DNA from: Albula goreensis
Taxonomy: Eukaryota; Chordata; Actinopteri; Albuliformes; Albulidae
Length of the DNA stretch: 64,000 bases
Direction: 5' to 3'
Assembly (NCBI GenBank): GCA_022829145.1
Contig: CM040761.1
Coordinates: 16,426,245-16,490,244, forward strand
In this document: in pieces, positions 35,580 to 46,226 of the stretch
How the letters are laid out: each line of letters starts with the position of its first letter
Position numbering within the stretch: the first letter of the stretch is position 1
Position numbers and translations under genes: made by a program
The notes under the pieces: model-generated
What the model saw: only the letters and a program-made list of their open reading frames with translations
What the model was told of the DNA's origin: nothing
Database searches by the model: none

Positions 35580-38277
35580 GGAGCAGTGCTCAAAGGCATA
35601 GGTTCAGCCCATGTGGAAACAGGCACAGTTTCAAAAGGTCTTATGGGGAAATACCTCAAAGAATACCCATGATTGCGACATTTCTTCTTCTTCTTAAAAA
35701 AACAGGTTTTAACTTGGAAAACACACACTTCTTTAAAGTCTTATAATGATACCAGATATACAGGAGTCAGTCTTCATATTTGTCATTAACTTTTACTCAA
35801 GATTAAACACAAGTTATGCAATGTTTTATCAAGGTTAGGTAATGCAAAATCACTTGACGCTGTGTATCTGAAGAGAAGATGCATTTGATTGAAAAAACAT
35901 TCCTTTTTAATTTCCTGAAAGTTAAAGATAAGATACATTAACAAGTAAACTGAAAGCTGTCCCCATCCAAACATTCCTATAGCAAAAAAGGCTTTCTTTA
36001 AACCATGGGTGTACTCAAGTCATTACAGGCTGTCTTTTTTCTGTTACAGTGCAGCATTCTTTACCTAGAGTATGAATGACCTTCATAAAATCATAATGTG
36101 GCAAATTCATATTGGCTAAAACATATTCTTTTGTGGCCTTACAATGGAAACTGACTCTTAATATGCTTAACATATTGCAAATATTGGCATTGGAGCACAA
36201 TTATTTTGCTTTCATTCATGTGTCCAAAATGTAAATAAATCCACTTAGATTCAAATCTTCAGACTCTTGTATTACTAATGATTATGTATTTGCTTGTGAA
36301 TTGCCTGTGTCCCAGGATGACTCAAAACATTGATCTGCCTGAGCTTCTGTAAGCTTCCTAATTATGGCAAGGCCTTACTGAGCTTCATTCAGGATGCAAC
36401 AGGGAAAGGTTCAGAGCTGCCCATCCGGCTCAGTCAGGAATAACTGTCATTAGGAGTGCAGGCCGGGAATGGGAAAACAATTGTTAGAATTATTGCACCT
36501 CATGTCAAGTAAACTAAAATGTGTTAAAGTTAAAAAAACTTTGAACACCAGCTTCTTAGTCATGGTTCCATATCTTCATATGAAATGATAATGAATATTT
36601 ATTTTACCAGAAGACCTGGTGCAGGACTGAATCTAATATCTTACCATTAGATTTAGGGCAATTGAATCCTATGTTTGACTATTAATTAAGTGACTGGTAT
36701 AGTCCTATAGACCTAGGTGGACACACAATGGGCTTCCACTGTAGGAAAATGACCTCTGGTGATAAAACTAATGAGACACTCTGAGAATTTCTCATGCAGA
36801 CAGCAATAAACATTTGACTTATAATGTTCACTTGTGAAATAAAAGCAGGTCCCCTTACTGACAGCAGACTAAAGGCACCCCAGGCAAAGGATGAAATAGA
36901 GAATTGAGTCCTAACAGAAAGTGAAAGAGAGCAGGCCTGCTCGTCTGCAGTGGCGAAATGAAGGCATATTTCTGGGATTTCCTTGGGCTCCACGTCCGTC
37001 TCTGTTATGTTCTTTTTTATATTCCTACCCCCACACCATAGACACATCTAGCCAAATGACCACAATGAATTTGCCTTTTCGCAATGTCTTTTTCATAGCC
37101 AGAGAGCTGTGGTTGGAGGAGGGGGGCATTGGGTATTGCTTTCTGGAATTAACCGCTGACTTTGCCTGGCGCCCTAAATTTTCAAGTGCACTCCTTTACA
37201 GGACACAGGAAAGTATGACACTTTTGATTCGCTGCCAGTTGTGATGTGTTTGGCAGTGATCTGATGAAGTCCACAGGTCATTCTGCATCACAAGACCAGC
37301 ATGGCAATTCAAGGCAGCACTTTCTTTTACAGGTTATTTTTAGGGATTTTGTAGGATTTAAGATGCTCTTAAGGATACATGTTCCATTTGTAACACTGTG
37401 CAAAGTTAGCTTGGTGCATTTTACACACATTTTGGCTGTTCTGTAGTCATGTTGTTGTTTGTTTTTACTGTGTTTGTCTTGAGTATTTAAAGTGTCATAC
37501 CATAACTTTCTCTTCATTCAGCTGATGGCAAGGCAGACTAAGCCAAAATTTAAGAGGTCATTTTCACAGTAACATTATAACTCAAGGATTTGAATGTAAA
37601 GGCTGTGCATCTCTGCGTGGTTCAAAGGTACAGTTCACAAACAGCTGTTTATTTATGTATTTATTTATTTATTTATTTATTTACTTACTTACTTACAGTT
37701 CTTTCATTTTAGGGAATTGCAGACAGAATTGATCAGATTTGATTTCATTTTTAAAACACTGATTCTTTAGTCAGTGAGAAGACACAATTCTTTGTAATAC
37801 TTAAAAAATAAAGGATATTGTTTGAATCTTTGCTTGATCACACAAAAATATTAATCTCTATTTTGCTTCATAGTGCACAATAGATCCCTAGTAGATGAAA
37901 TATTTACTGATATTATGTAACTGAATTTTAAACCATAAATGAATTTGTGATTCATCACAGATTAGTCTCAATTGGTTTTGCCTGGTGCTTCAAAACAGTG
38001 GACAGACATTAACTTCCTGTGTGTGAGTGTCCACCCACTGGTGCTTCTTGCTGAATCTCCTGGTGTATTGTACTTGTGAAAGTGAAATGGAAAATCATTA
38101 AACTTTTCAACATTAATAATGAAACACATCAGACAGCTTTTTTCACACATTTCAAAGTCATTAATTACTCCTGTCTGATTCATCTTTTTTTAGTCATTTT
38201 AAAAGTGAGCTGCCAGGCAAAACAGAATCTGATCAAAACCTCTGTGCTGAGCATAATGCTGGCCCAGCAGCACCCCC
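35580..38277. other. Spacer between Mx gene 4 promoter and Mx gene 5
   Basis: AT-rich, with no convincing gene. It holds a TTTA/CTTA tetranucleotide tract at about 37648-37696. The region just below 38278 is probably Mx gene 5 3'UTR. Confidence 0.6.
37648..37696. repeat. TTTA/CTTA tetranucleotide repeat
   Basis: Consecutive TTTA units passing into CTTA units, in the spacer between Mx genes 4 and 5. Confidence 0.9.
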
Positions 38278-41200
38278 TCAGAAGAAGGCGTTGAGCTTCT
38301 CCTGGGCCTTGGTGAGGCGATTCTTGCGGTTGAGCAGCTCTATCCTGCGCCGGCTGAACTCTGACTCCTCCCGCAGCAGCTCAGCCACGCGGGTGGAGTA
38401 CGTGAGCCGTATCACCTCGCTGCTCAGCAACTTGGCCGACTCCCGAAGCATAAAGAGCAGGATCAACATGGGTACCTGGTCCGCTAGGCGCTGGTACACA
38501 ACCTGAGGTAGGATGAGGAAACCAAAAAAGCTCTACGTATAGGGGCAAAATTCATGTTATTTCATTCAAGTCCAATTAACATACACTGTGATGATACGTA
38601 CATGCCATTTAATTACAGTATTCCTAAGTACCAGTGTTCAAAACAATATACGTTTATTTCTATTGTTGAGTAATTAGTGCATGTTGCTTTAAGAAAAAAC
38701 GCAGAAACACAATCTGTCAATCAATAAAACAGGAAGTGTTTTGTGAAGAATAGAGCCGCAAGGCTTGCCGAGTCATGAGTTTAAGGACAAATCATGTACC
38801 AAAGTATACATTTGATTTTGGTTTTTCTGTTTCTGCTGTGCACTTTTTTAGATTTATGGGAATAAATACGTTCCATCACGTGTCAGTCTAAAGGTCCTTT
38901 ATGGCTAGAAGTGGAACTCTAATCGTTTGCGTGTGACAGTTAGCTGGGAAGTGCTGGCACTCTTCGGTCCCCTACCTCATAGTATGATTTCAGAAAATTT
39001 GGATAGTTAGCCCTGCAGTCTTCAGCAGATGCACCAGATGCTTTCTGGACCCTATGGAAGATCCGATCCTGAGTGTAGACCAGCTGCTCCATTTTGAACT
39101 GTTCCATAATTCTCTTCTCTACTTTGGCCTCCTGTTGTGTTTGAATGTTATCTATCTTGCTCTGACATATCAAACCAAGAAAACACATTCCAAAATTAAC
39201 AATTTTTTAATGTACTAAAATTAACCATTAATCACAATTTTGTACTCTGACAGAGTAAAAAAATTTGAGCAACTTTTACTTTTTCCCCGTCTACTTGTAT
39301 ATACACTTTTTACTCTAATACATTTTAGTTGACAACTGTTGTTACTTGTCACTTGTTTCATTTTGCACAGTCAGAAATATACTTATTTTGTTTGTTTTAT
39401 TATGCAGTTGCCAAAGGAAAAGGCATCCCCATGTCTCTATTGGCTATATCACAATCTTTAGCTCTCTACATAAGCGGCTCAGTCCCCGCACACTACGTGC
39501 TATCAGAGCTTGAAAAAACTTTGAGATTTTTAGTTTTTATTTAACATTTTTACATTCGTTTTTCATTTTGTATAGGTATTTTTATTTCACTTTTTAATGT
39601 ATATATCATATCATGTATAATAAAATACATAATAAATATAGATTTTTTACTTGTACTTTTGAAAACGTAAGTAAATGAAAAGCTTAAACTTTAATTCATG
39701 TCATGTTCAACAGGTGTCATGGACTTTACCTTTGTATATTTACTTCAATTCCAGTATAATATCTATACACTTTCACCACCCTTTTTCCAGTCTCACATCA
39801 GAATTTAACTTTACAAAATGTAAAAAATATTAAAAATTACCAAGGCCATATTTCTGAGACAAGGATATTGAAAGAAACATGTTTTGGCCACACTGGTAAA
39901 GGCCTTCTGCACGATTTCTGAAAAATAAAGCAAATATGACACATGACGCAGACACACAGGATTTAGTGAAATGTCTGTTACTTCTGCAAAGCATTAGCTA
40001 ATGTACAGTGCGTGCTAGGGTAGTAAGATAAAATATACGTCTGGTTTTTTTCAGGGTGTCCATGGCTGGCTGCTTGAGCTTCTCTACCAGGTCCTGAACC
40101 ACTGCCTCAAACACGTTGTAATCGCTGAAGTGTGGGAGCTCTCTGCCTCGGAATTGATCCTCATAGCCGTCAACCACGGCCTGCACCGCAGCATCAACTG
40201 AAAGAATGAAGAGAAAAATGGGATGCTCACAGGCCCAGGGAAAAAGCACAACAATTTCCCATCACGGCACATTGTATGTTCTAATTATAATATATATTTT
40301 TTTTTTTACAAATATTAGCATATGTCAGCATGGAAAGTTTCCTCAATTACATACTGTATATGTAGATTAAATCACAAGCACCATTAAGATAATAAGTGAC
40401 ATCCTCTTTCTGTGACTTTGACAGTATTGTACAATACATATGACAATATGTATGGGAAACATTCTCGTGACAAAATCCCAACCTAATGGGTATAGAGGAG
40501 TGAAGTTCCCCAAGGCTATTCAAATGTGTTGTGTTGGCTGGGTACAATGCGATGAGAATGAGCATGATAGTCCTAACAAAAAAATGTTCAAAAATAATGG
40601 AAAACATTTTGGCAAGATAACATCATCTTACATTTTTCTTTGCTTTCATCTAGCTGTGCTTCCCAGGAACTTAACTCAGGCCGCAGATCAGAATACAGGT
40701 TTTCCCGTTTGACACCCCCATGTGTGCACAATGCATTGATCTTCTCATTGAATGCCATGAGGATCTAATGGGAAAGGCAGCAAGCATAAGTTTAGGATTG
40801 TTTAAGGGTGTGGCCTGTAGTCTAGTAGCTACGGTGTATTACTGGCAGCCCTGAGGTTGGTGGTTTAAGCCCCAGTCTAGCCACAGAAAAAAAACACCAT
40901 TGGTCCCAATATGATGTTCTGGACAAGCACCCACTCACATCGCTCAAGTAGTCAGCCATCTTCTCTGGCTCCAGGGGGGGTCCTGAATCATGCTGCTTCA
41001 GTTCTGTAATCACTTCATGCAGCTGCAACTGAATCTGTTCAGACAGGCTTGGCAGTGAGGCCTGTGGGAGAGGATATAACATGTAAAATACAACAAATGT
41101 AATTCAGTCTTTGCTTTTCCATATTTAAAATTATTGTATTAGTATACTACTCTTCATCAATTGTGCTAAGACGTGGTTGGTTATCTATTTATGTCAAAAT

Positions 41201-44123
41201 TTATGTGGAGTTTTTAAATTTATTAAAATGCACCATTAAAATGTAACTTTCAGGTTTGTACCCTTAGGGTCCACATTCCTATCTTAAGCTATTGTACTTG
41301 TGTACTTCACATTGATTCTGAAATATCTGCAGTCTGCATGCACACACTTGAAAATGATGGGCTGCTCTATTTTGGGTCAGTAGAGGGACCAGAATGTGGG
41401 AGTATAACTTATGGGTTGAACGGTTTGTTTTCATTGGTATGTATTTTTATACACTCGATTCAGGTTTGGTTCTCAGGGTCTACTAAAGTGACATTGCATT
41501 GTTTCTTGTTAAATTCTTCATAAAGTCTTACTTTGATTTGATCCACTAGTTCTTCAGTCAGTTTGCTGGCAAGACACTGTGTTGTAGCCTTCTCCTCTCT
41601 GAGAAGATACCTGACATGATAATGGATACTATGGTTAGATAAAATAATTATTCCTCTGCAGATACATTTTCCTCTATTTATTTTTTTTAACACGTGTGCA
41701 CATTTAAAAGGTGCTGCTTAATGTCCCTCAATAAGGTCATACTTGAAGAACTCATGTTGCTCGAAGAATTCTCTCTCCATTAGCGTGACTTCAGCCAGTG
41801 AAACTCTCTCATCAATTTGCCTCTGACCTCGGCATTTCACCAGCAGGTAGCCCTTTCTGAGTGGAATTACTTGATTTCGCACCACGGCTAAAATAGATTG
41901 CTCTGTTCCTCTGTCAACCAGGTCCGGCTTTGTTAGAATTCCTAAGAAGCGAAAAACAAACAAAAAAAAGAACATAAAGATGTTTTATTGTGTAAACTGT
42001 GTCATATTGTAGATTGGAGCACTCTGTGGACTCGCTTAGGTTAAAATTCAGAATGAGGTATTGAGCTCTCTTAAATGTATTGCCATTGAGTATTTTATTT
42101 TCAAGTCTAATGCTATGGCCTGACAAAAATATAACAATATAAGTCATAATCATTTAAAAAAGAAGTACTTCTGTGGTAGTTTTGTACATTATTTCTTCAT
42201 CTCCTCAGGTAAATGCTTACTCTGAGCTATTTTTGGCACAGTGCTTCGTCTGAACTAGTGTGGTGCTTTTTCTGAGGTTGTTTTTACCCAGAGTCCTTTT
42301 CCCCACAGGATCCACCTCCTTTGCCATCTTCAAAGCTTCTGTTGTTGCTATGTCAATGTTGCATGGAACCACAACCAAAATTATAGTCTCATTTCTCCTA
42401 ATGAATTGGGTTATCAGATGCTTAGTCTATCAAAAAATAAAAATAAATCAAAAGATTAGTCCTACCCTTGACCATGAGACTGTCTTGTTTTTCCACTTTG
42501 GTTCGACCATTTCTGCTGCTTCTCAGCCCTTCTTCTCTACCATTCTCCTTTGCCTTCTACTTGACCACTTCAGAGAGATGATCAGAGAGATATAGGCAGC
42601 TCTTTCCATAAATCACTGACCTCCCTTTGCTCCTCTGTTCTGCACTTTCATTGAACCCACCAAAGTCCTTATTTCTCCCAACTTCCCTCCTTTTACAGCT
42701 GATGATATATCTCAGCTACCAACGTCCCACTGCCTAACCACCTGTGGCCTGGATCACATGTGCTGTCCTTACTCATCGAACATCACAGTGGACATACCCC
42801 CATTCACCTCCATGATCAACCCATCACTATCCCTGTCCCCAGCCATCATGAGGTCCTGCTCTGGTCCCCATTACCATTCAGAGTGACCAACCAGTCTTTC
42901 CTCTTCCCATTCTAACAAAAAATATGTTGATGATACTAAGCTTTTCCTCTTTTCCTACATCTGATATTCAGGTATAACAATGCATCTCATCTTGCCTGAG
43001 GCAGATCATGCTGGATGGTGGATCATTGCCTGTCTTGCTCAACTTAGGATAGGACAGAGGACAGTGATGATGCTCTACATCCTCCCCAAGTCCTGCCAAA
43101 CCATCCCTTCCTATTGAAGAAGCCTTGGGGTGAACCCAGATGACAGTGGAGTCACAATGAGTCAGGCCTGCAGATAATGTCAATCTAATGTATGAAGAAT
43201 CCACCACTTCCTCACCACATACATCACTCAGATCCTGGCCCAAGCCCTGGTACTGTAACATCTAGACAACTGTATCTACATTTTTGTTGGTCTCAGCAGA
43301 AGCTCACCTGTTCGCCTATGTTCTCAGGCTGATCTCCTACAGGGACCCTGGCGATCCCGGGGAGATCGATGAGGGTGAGGTCACACACATCTGGTGAGCT
43401 GATCTCCAGAGTGATCAGCTCTTCACAGATCCCTACCCCTTCCCCTGCCAGTGCATTCTGGGCTGTGAACAAAAGTGAAAAAGAAACATCACATTTCAGA
43501 TCATCCATTCCTGCTTCCTTTTAGCAGAATGTCATTCTGTTAGGTTAAAAAGTAACTGCTCTATTCTTCTCTTTAACTACTCTAATCTTTACAACGGGCA
43601 ATTACCTGTTCCAGAAAAAGCTTACCCACCATTTATGATGTGCTTCTCTACCTGTGAAGGATCATGAATGTCAATGCCATCGGTGTCCTTGTAGGAGATC
43701 CTTGCTTTCCACTGTTCCCCTACTCTAAGTGACCGGAGTCTCAGCTGCAGTGGACAGCGAGTTACAATTCCTGAGGAAACAAAAAGTCCGACCTCTATGG
43801 AGCACAATAAAGGTAACATAAAATAGGTGGATACTCTGTGCACTTAAGCATAGAGCATTTAATGAACAATAGGGTTGTGTGTTAGGGCTTTTGAAGGGCA
43901 AACTGGATAGTGTTTGTGCCTGAGTATCTATGTGTGGTTGTTATGTCCATGTTTAAGTATGTGTGTGCATTGTATCTGTTTATGTGTGGACTGTATGTGT
44001 GGTAATATGTAAATGCATGTTCTGTCTGTGTGCATTTAAACTTGTGTACATGTACGTTTATGGGAGAATCTACCTGTGCGTAAATGTTTTTCTGTGTGTT
44101 TTTGATGTTGGTGTGTGTGTGTC

Positions 44124-44202
<79 letters not shown>

Positions 44203-44399
44203 CACTTACCGCTCCCCCTGGGCAGTGCCACCCCAGACAGGGCCTCCAGTACAGAACTCTTTCCCGAGCTCTGGTCTCCAATCACAGCGATGGCCGGTAA
44301 AGCCAAGTCCTCCTCCACCCCAAAGGAGCGTAGAGAGTCAATCAGGTCGATGCAGGGACGCACCTTGTCATCTAGGTGTTTGTGGAACACTCCCTGCAT
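38278..44399 (-). CDS. mx: Mx gene 5: Mx-family dynamin-like GTPase (second subfamily), complete
   Basis: Twelve coding exons: 44210-44399, 43630-43770, 43308-43462, 42288-42426, 41743-41941, 41532-41610, 40939-41061, 40632-40764, 40039-40197, 39841-39917, 38976-39161, 38278-38502. They total 1806 nt, 601 residues, uninterrupted. The start is the ATG of [16 protein letters not shown]. An acceptor lies 9 nt upstream, and a candidate 5'UTR exon ends at 45187. GTPase motifs [12 protein letters not shown] and TKPD are intact. The L4-bearing exon is the shortest among the full copies (186 nt, against 216-246). The protein ends in FF, as in gene 4. The intron after 43308 contains an L2-like LINE fragment on the opposite strand. 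Confidence 0.92.
40805..40895 (+). mobile_element. Possible tRNA-derived SINE fragment
   Basis: GTGGCCTGTAGTCTAGTAGC resembles a pol III A box, and GGTTTAAGCCC about 45 bp on resembles a B box. It lies in the Mx gene 5 intron near exon 40939-41061. There is no tail or target duplication that I could fix. Confidence 0.4.
42595..43300 (+). mobile_element. Degenerate L2-like LINE reverse-transcriptase fragment
   Basis: Reading the plus strand gives Y-V-D-D followed by T-K-L-F-L (about 42920-42955), the catalytic core of LINE reverse transcriptase. LGVNPDDS (about 43125), then [14 protein letters not shown] (about 43205-43250) and a degenerate LDYCNSLLVGL-like tail follow. These are the conserved landmarks of L2/CR1-type LINEs, broken by stops and frameshifts. 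It lies antisense in the Mx gene 5 intron and reaches almost to the donor at 43307. Confidence 0.7.
44109..44201. repeat. GT/CA microsatellite at Mx gene 5 P-loop-exon donor
   Basis: More than 40 TG units with minor interruptions. The coding strand reads GTAAGTGT and then CA repeats, as in Mx genes 1, 3 and 4. Confidence 0.95.
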
Positions 44400-45186
44400 T
44401 TTTCTACTGTGAGAGTACAAAATGGCACTTGACCTTTTCCATGGCTTACTTTCAATCTGTTCATGTTCAAGGGCGCAAGGCACTGCCATTAAATACATTT
44501 TTTATAATGAACGCTTAATTTGTTAATGTCTTGCACAACATCAGATATGTATCAAGCTTTGGATGAGGATAAGGAATGTTCAATTTACAAGAGAATCAAT
44601 CTCAGAAAAGGAAAATTGGACTGAATCAAATTCAATGTTGGGTACCATATTTACTTAATATAATATAAATCCGACCACGTTAAACTGTGTAACTTGGGGG
44701 CCATCAGTTAGGTTAATTTCTCGCTTTTTTTACGTAAAATAATATTCCAAGAGTGCATATCTATTTCTATCAATCGAAATCATCTCAGATTGATTTGAGA
44801 CAGAGGGTGTGATGGTTCAGAGGCTCTGGAATTCCCATCCTCTCTTCCCAGGCTATCACTGTAAATAACTTTTCTTAGCTGACTTACCTGAGAAAATAAC
44901 GGTTAAATAGAGAGGTATTTGCATTGTCCACTATGTTAGGTTCAATGCTCTTTTTCCAAGAGTCTGTGACATTGAAACATTATGACACATCTTGTTTTTG
45001 TTCAAATATTTGTATTTTAATATTTTCTCTCTTATTTAATGAAATACATATTTCATCCATTTATTGATTTATTGCACCTTCCTGAGGTGAATTCAACAAA
45101 ATCTTGTTTATTGTTTTACTTTTTATTTTATTTTTCAATTCTAAACCAATCAAAATCTATTGTTTTTGTACGAAAAGGAAACATAC

Positions 45187-45226
45187 CTTCTAAGATGTAG
45201 GTTCAGCCGTCCATGAAATCTTTACT
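45187..45226 (-). other. Candidate 5'UTR exon of Mx gene 5 with tiny upstream ORF
   Basis: A GTATG donor follows 45187. The exon carries a three-codon upstream ORF (ATG GAC GGC TGA, 45214-45203). In the other phase it is open into the first coding exon but offers no ATG. Its upstream border (an acceptor near 45227 or a transcription start) is unclear. No ISRE with correct spacing was seen in the next 300 bp. Confidence 0.35.
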
Positions 45227-45674
45227 GGAATGAGGAAACACAAAAAAATACAGATTTAAGATCGAAGTTCACCAAGATTTTTATTGGGTACCGTGACGAC
45301 AGATTAGTCCATTATCACGTGCTTTTTTTCTTTCAGTGTCGGACTTTGTTTTTTGAATTAATTAAACTTTCTCACACCATTGTATCACGCATTAAACGTT
45401 TCATACAGTTTACAGGATATATTTCATATTTATTCGATTGTCATCTTTCTGCTGTTTTATTTCTTTTGTATTAGTGAATTTTAGGAACACCGTTTCCTAA
45501 ACATTTTGACACTATCAGATATAAAACAGAGAAAAACAGGCAACACAAGTACATTGCCCTAATATTCTGTGATAAGGCGGCAATCAATTATTTCAATGCG
45601 CCCTCTTGTGGAAAATTGTGTCTTGCATGAATTCCACTCAGTGTCTACAAAGATAATTACATCGACCATTTAGC

Positions 45675-45679
45675 TCTCC

Positions 45680-45710
<31 letters not shown>
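45675..45710. repeat. CT microsatellite
   Basis: An imperfect run of about 17 CT units between Mx gene 5 and hemopexin A. Confidence 0.9.
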
Positions 45711-45790
45711 AAACACATACACTCACTCACAAGAATATTCCAAATCCCCAAAAAAGAGCCAGAGAGGAACTTGATTGGTTGATATGCATC

Positions 45791-45796
45791 TTTATT
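45791..45796 (-). terminator. Polyadenylation signal of hemopexin gene A
   Basis: AATAAA on the minus strand, about 430 bp past the stop codon at 46227. Confidence 0.5.
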
Positions 45797-46128
45797 TGTG
45801 AAGGACCCAAAAGAAAGGTAACTTATTTTGTGATGTCATTTTTTGTAACTTTTGTCCTTTCTTGAGGGGTGCCCTCAGCATTGCCTGCTTATCTCTCAGA
45901 TTTTGGATGCTTTTTTCTGAGAGAATCTCTTCACCTGAGACAGATTACTTCACAGTAGCACAGGAAAGGGAGGGTGGGTGAGTCAGGGAGTTTCCACTGT
46001 AAGCAGAGGAGTTCTGGAGATAGGCATGTACATCTGACCTCTGACCAAAGAGAGAAAACTTGCCACTGTCACTGTGTGAGACCAATTCAGCAGCATGTGT
46101 GTATGTTTATCTGTCTCTATGTGCTTGT

Positions 46129-46158
46129 TTGTATGTGTGTGTGTGTGTGTGTGTGTAT
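46129..46158. repeat. GT microsatellite below hemopexin A
   Basis: About 14 GT units, roughly 70 bp past the hemopexin A stop codon, in its presumed 3'UTR. Confidence 0.9.
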
Positions 46159-46226
46159 GCATGTTTGTACACGTGTGTGTAAGTGTAAGTTGTCTTGTCT
46201 GTGTTCTTCAACAAGAGATCGCCACC

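Larger units (their letters stand above)
45230..46226. other. Spacer between Mx gene 5 and hemopexin gene A
   Basis: It contains a CT-repeat at about 45675-45710, the hemopexin A polyadenylation signal at 45791-45796 and a GT repeat at about 46129-46156. No additional gene seen. Confidence 0.6.

Noticed and set aside
42968-43261. Minus-strand open frame in a Mx gene 5 intron
   Set aside because: It overlaps the LINE reverse-transcriptase relic, whose recognisable motifs are on the plus strand.
44109-44202. Cys-Val and Thr-His repeat open frames over TG tracts
   Set aside because: Microsatellite translation artefacts; the same occurs at every TG tract here.
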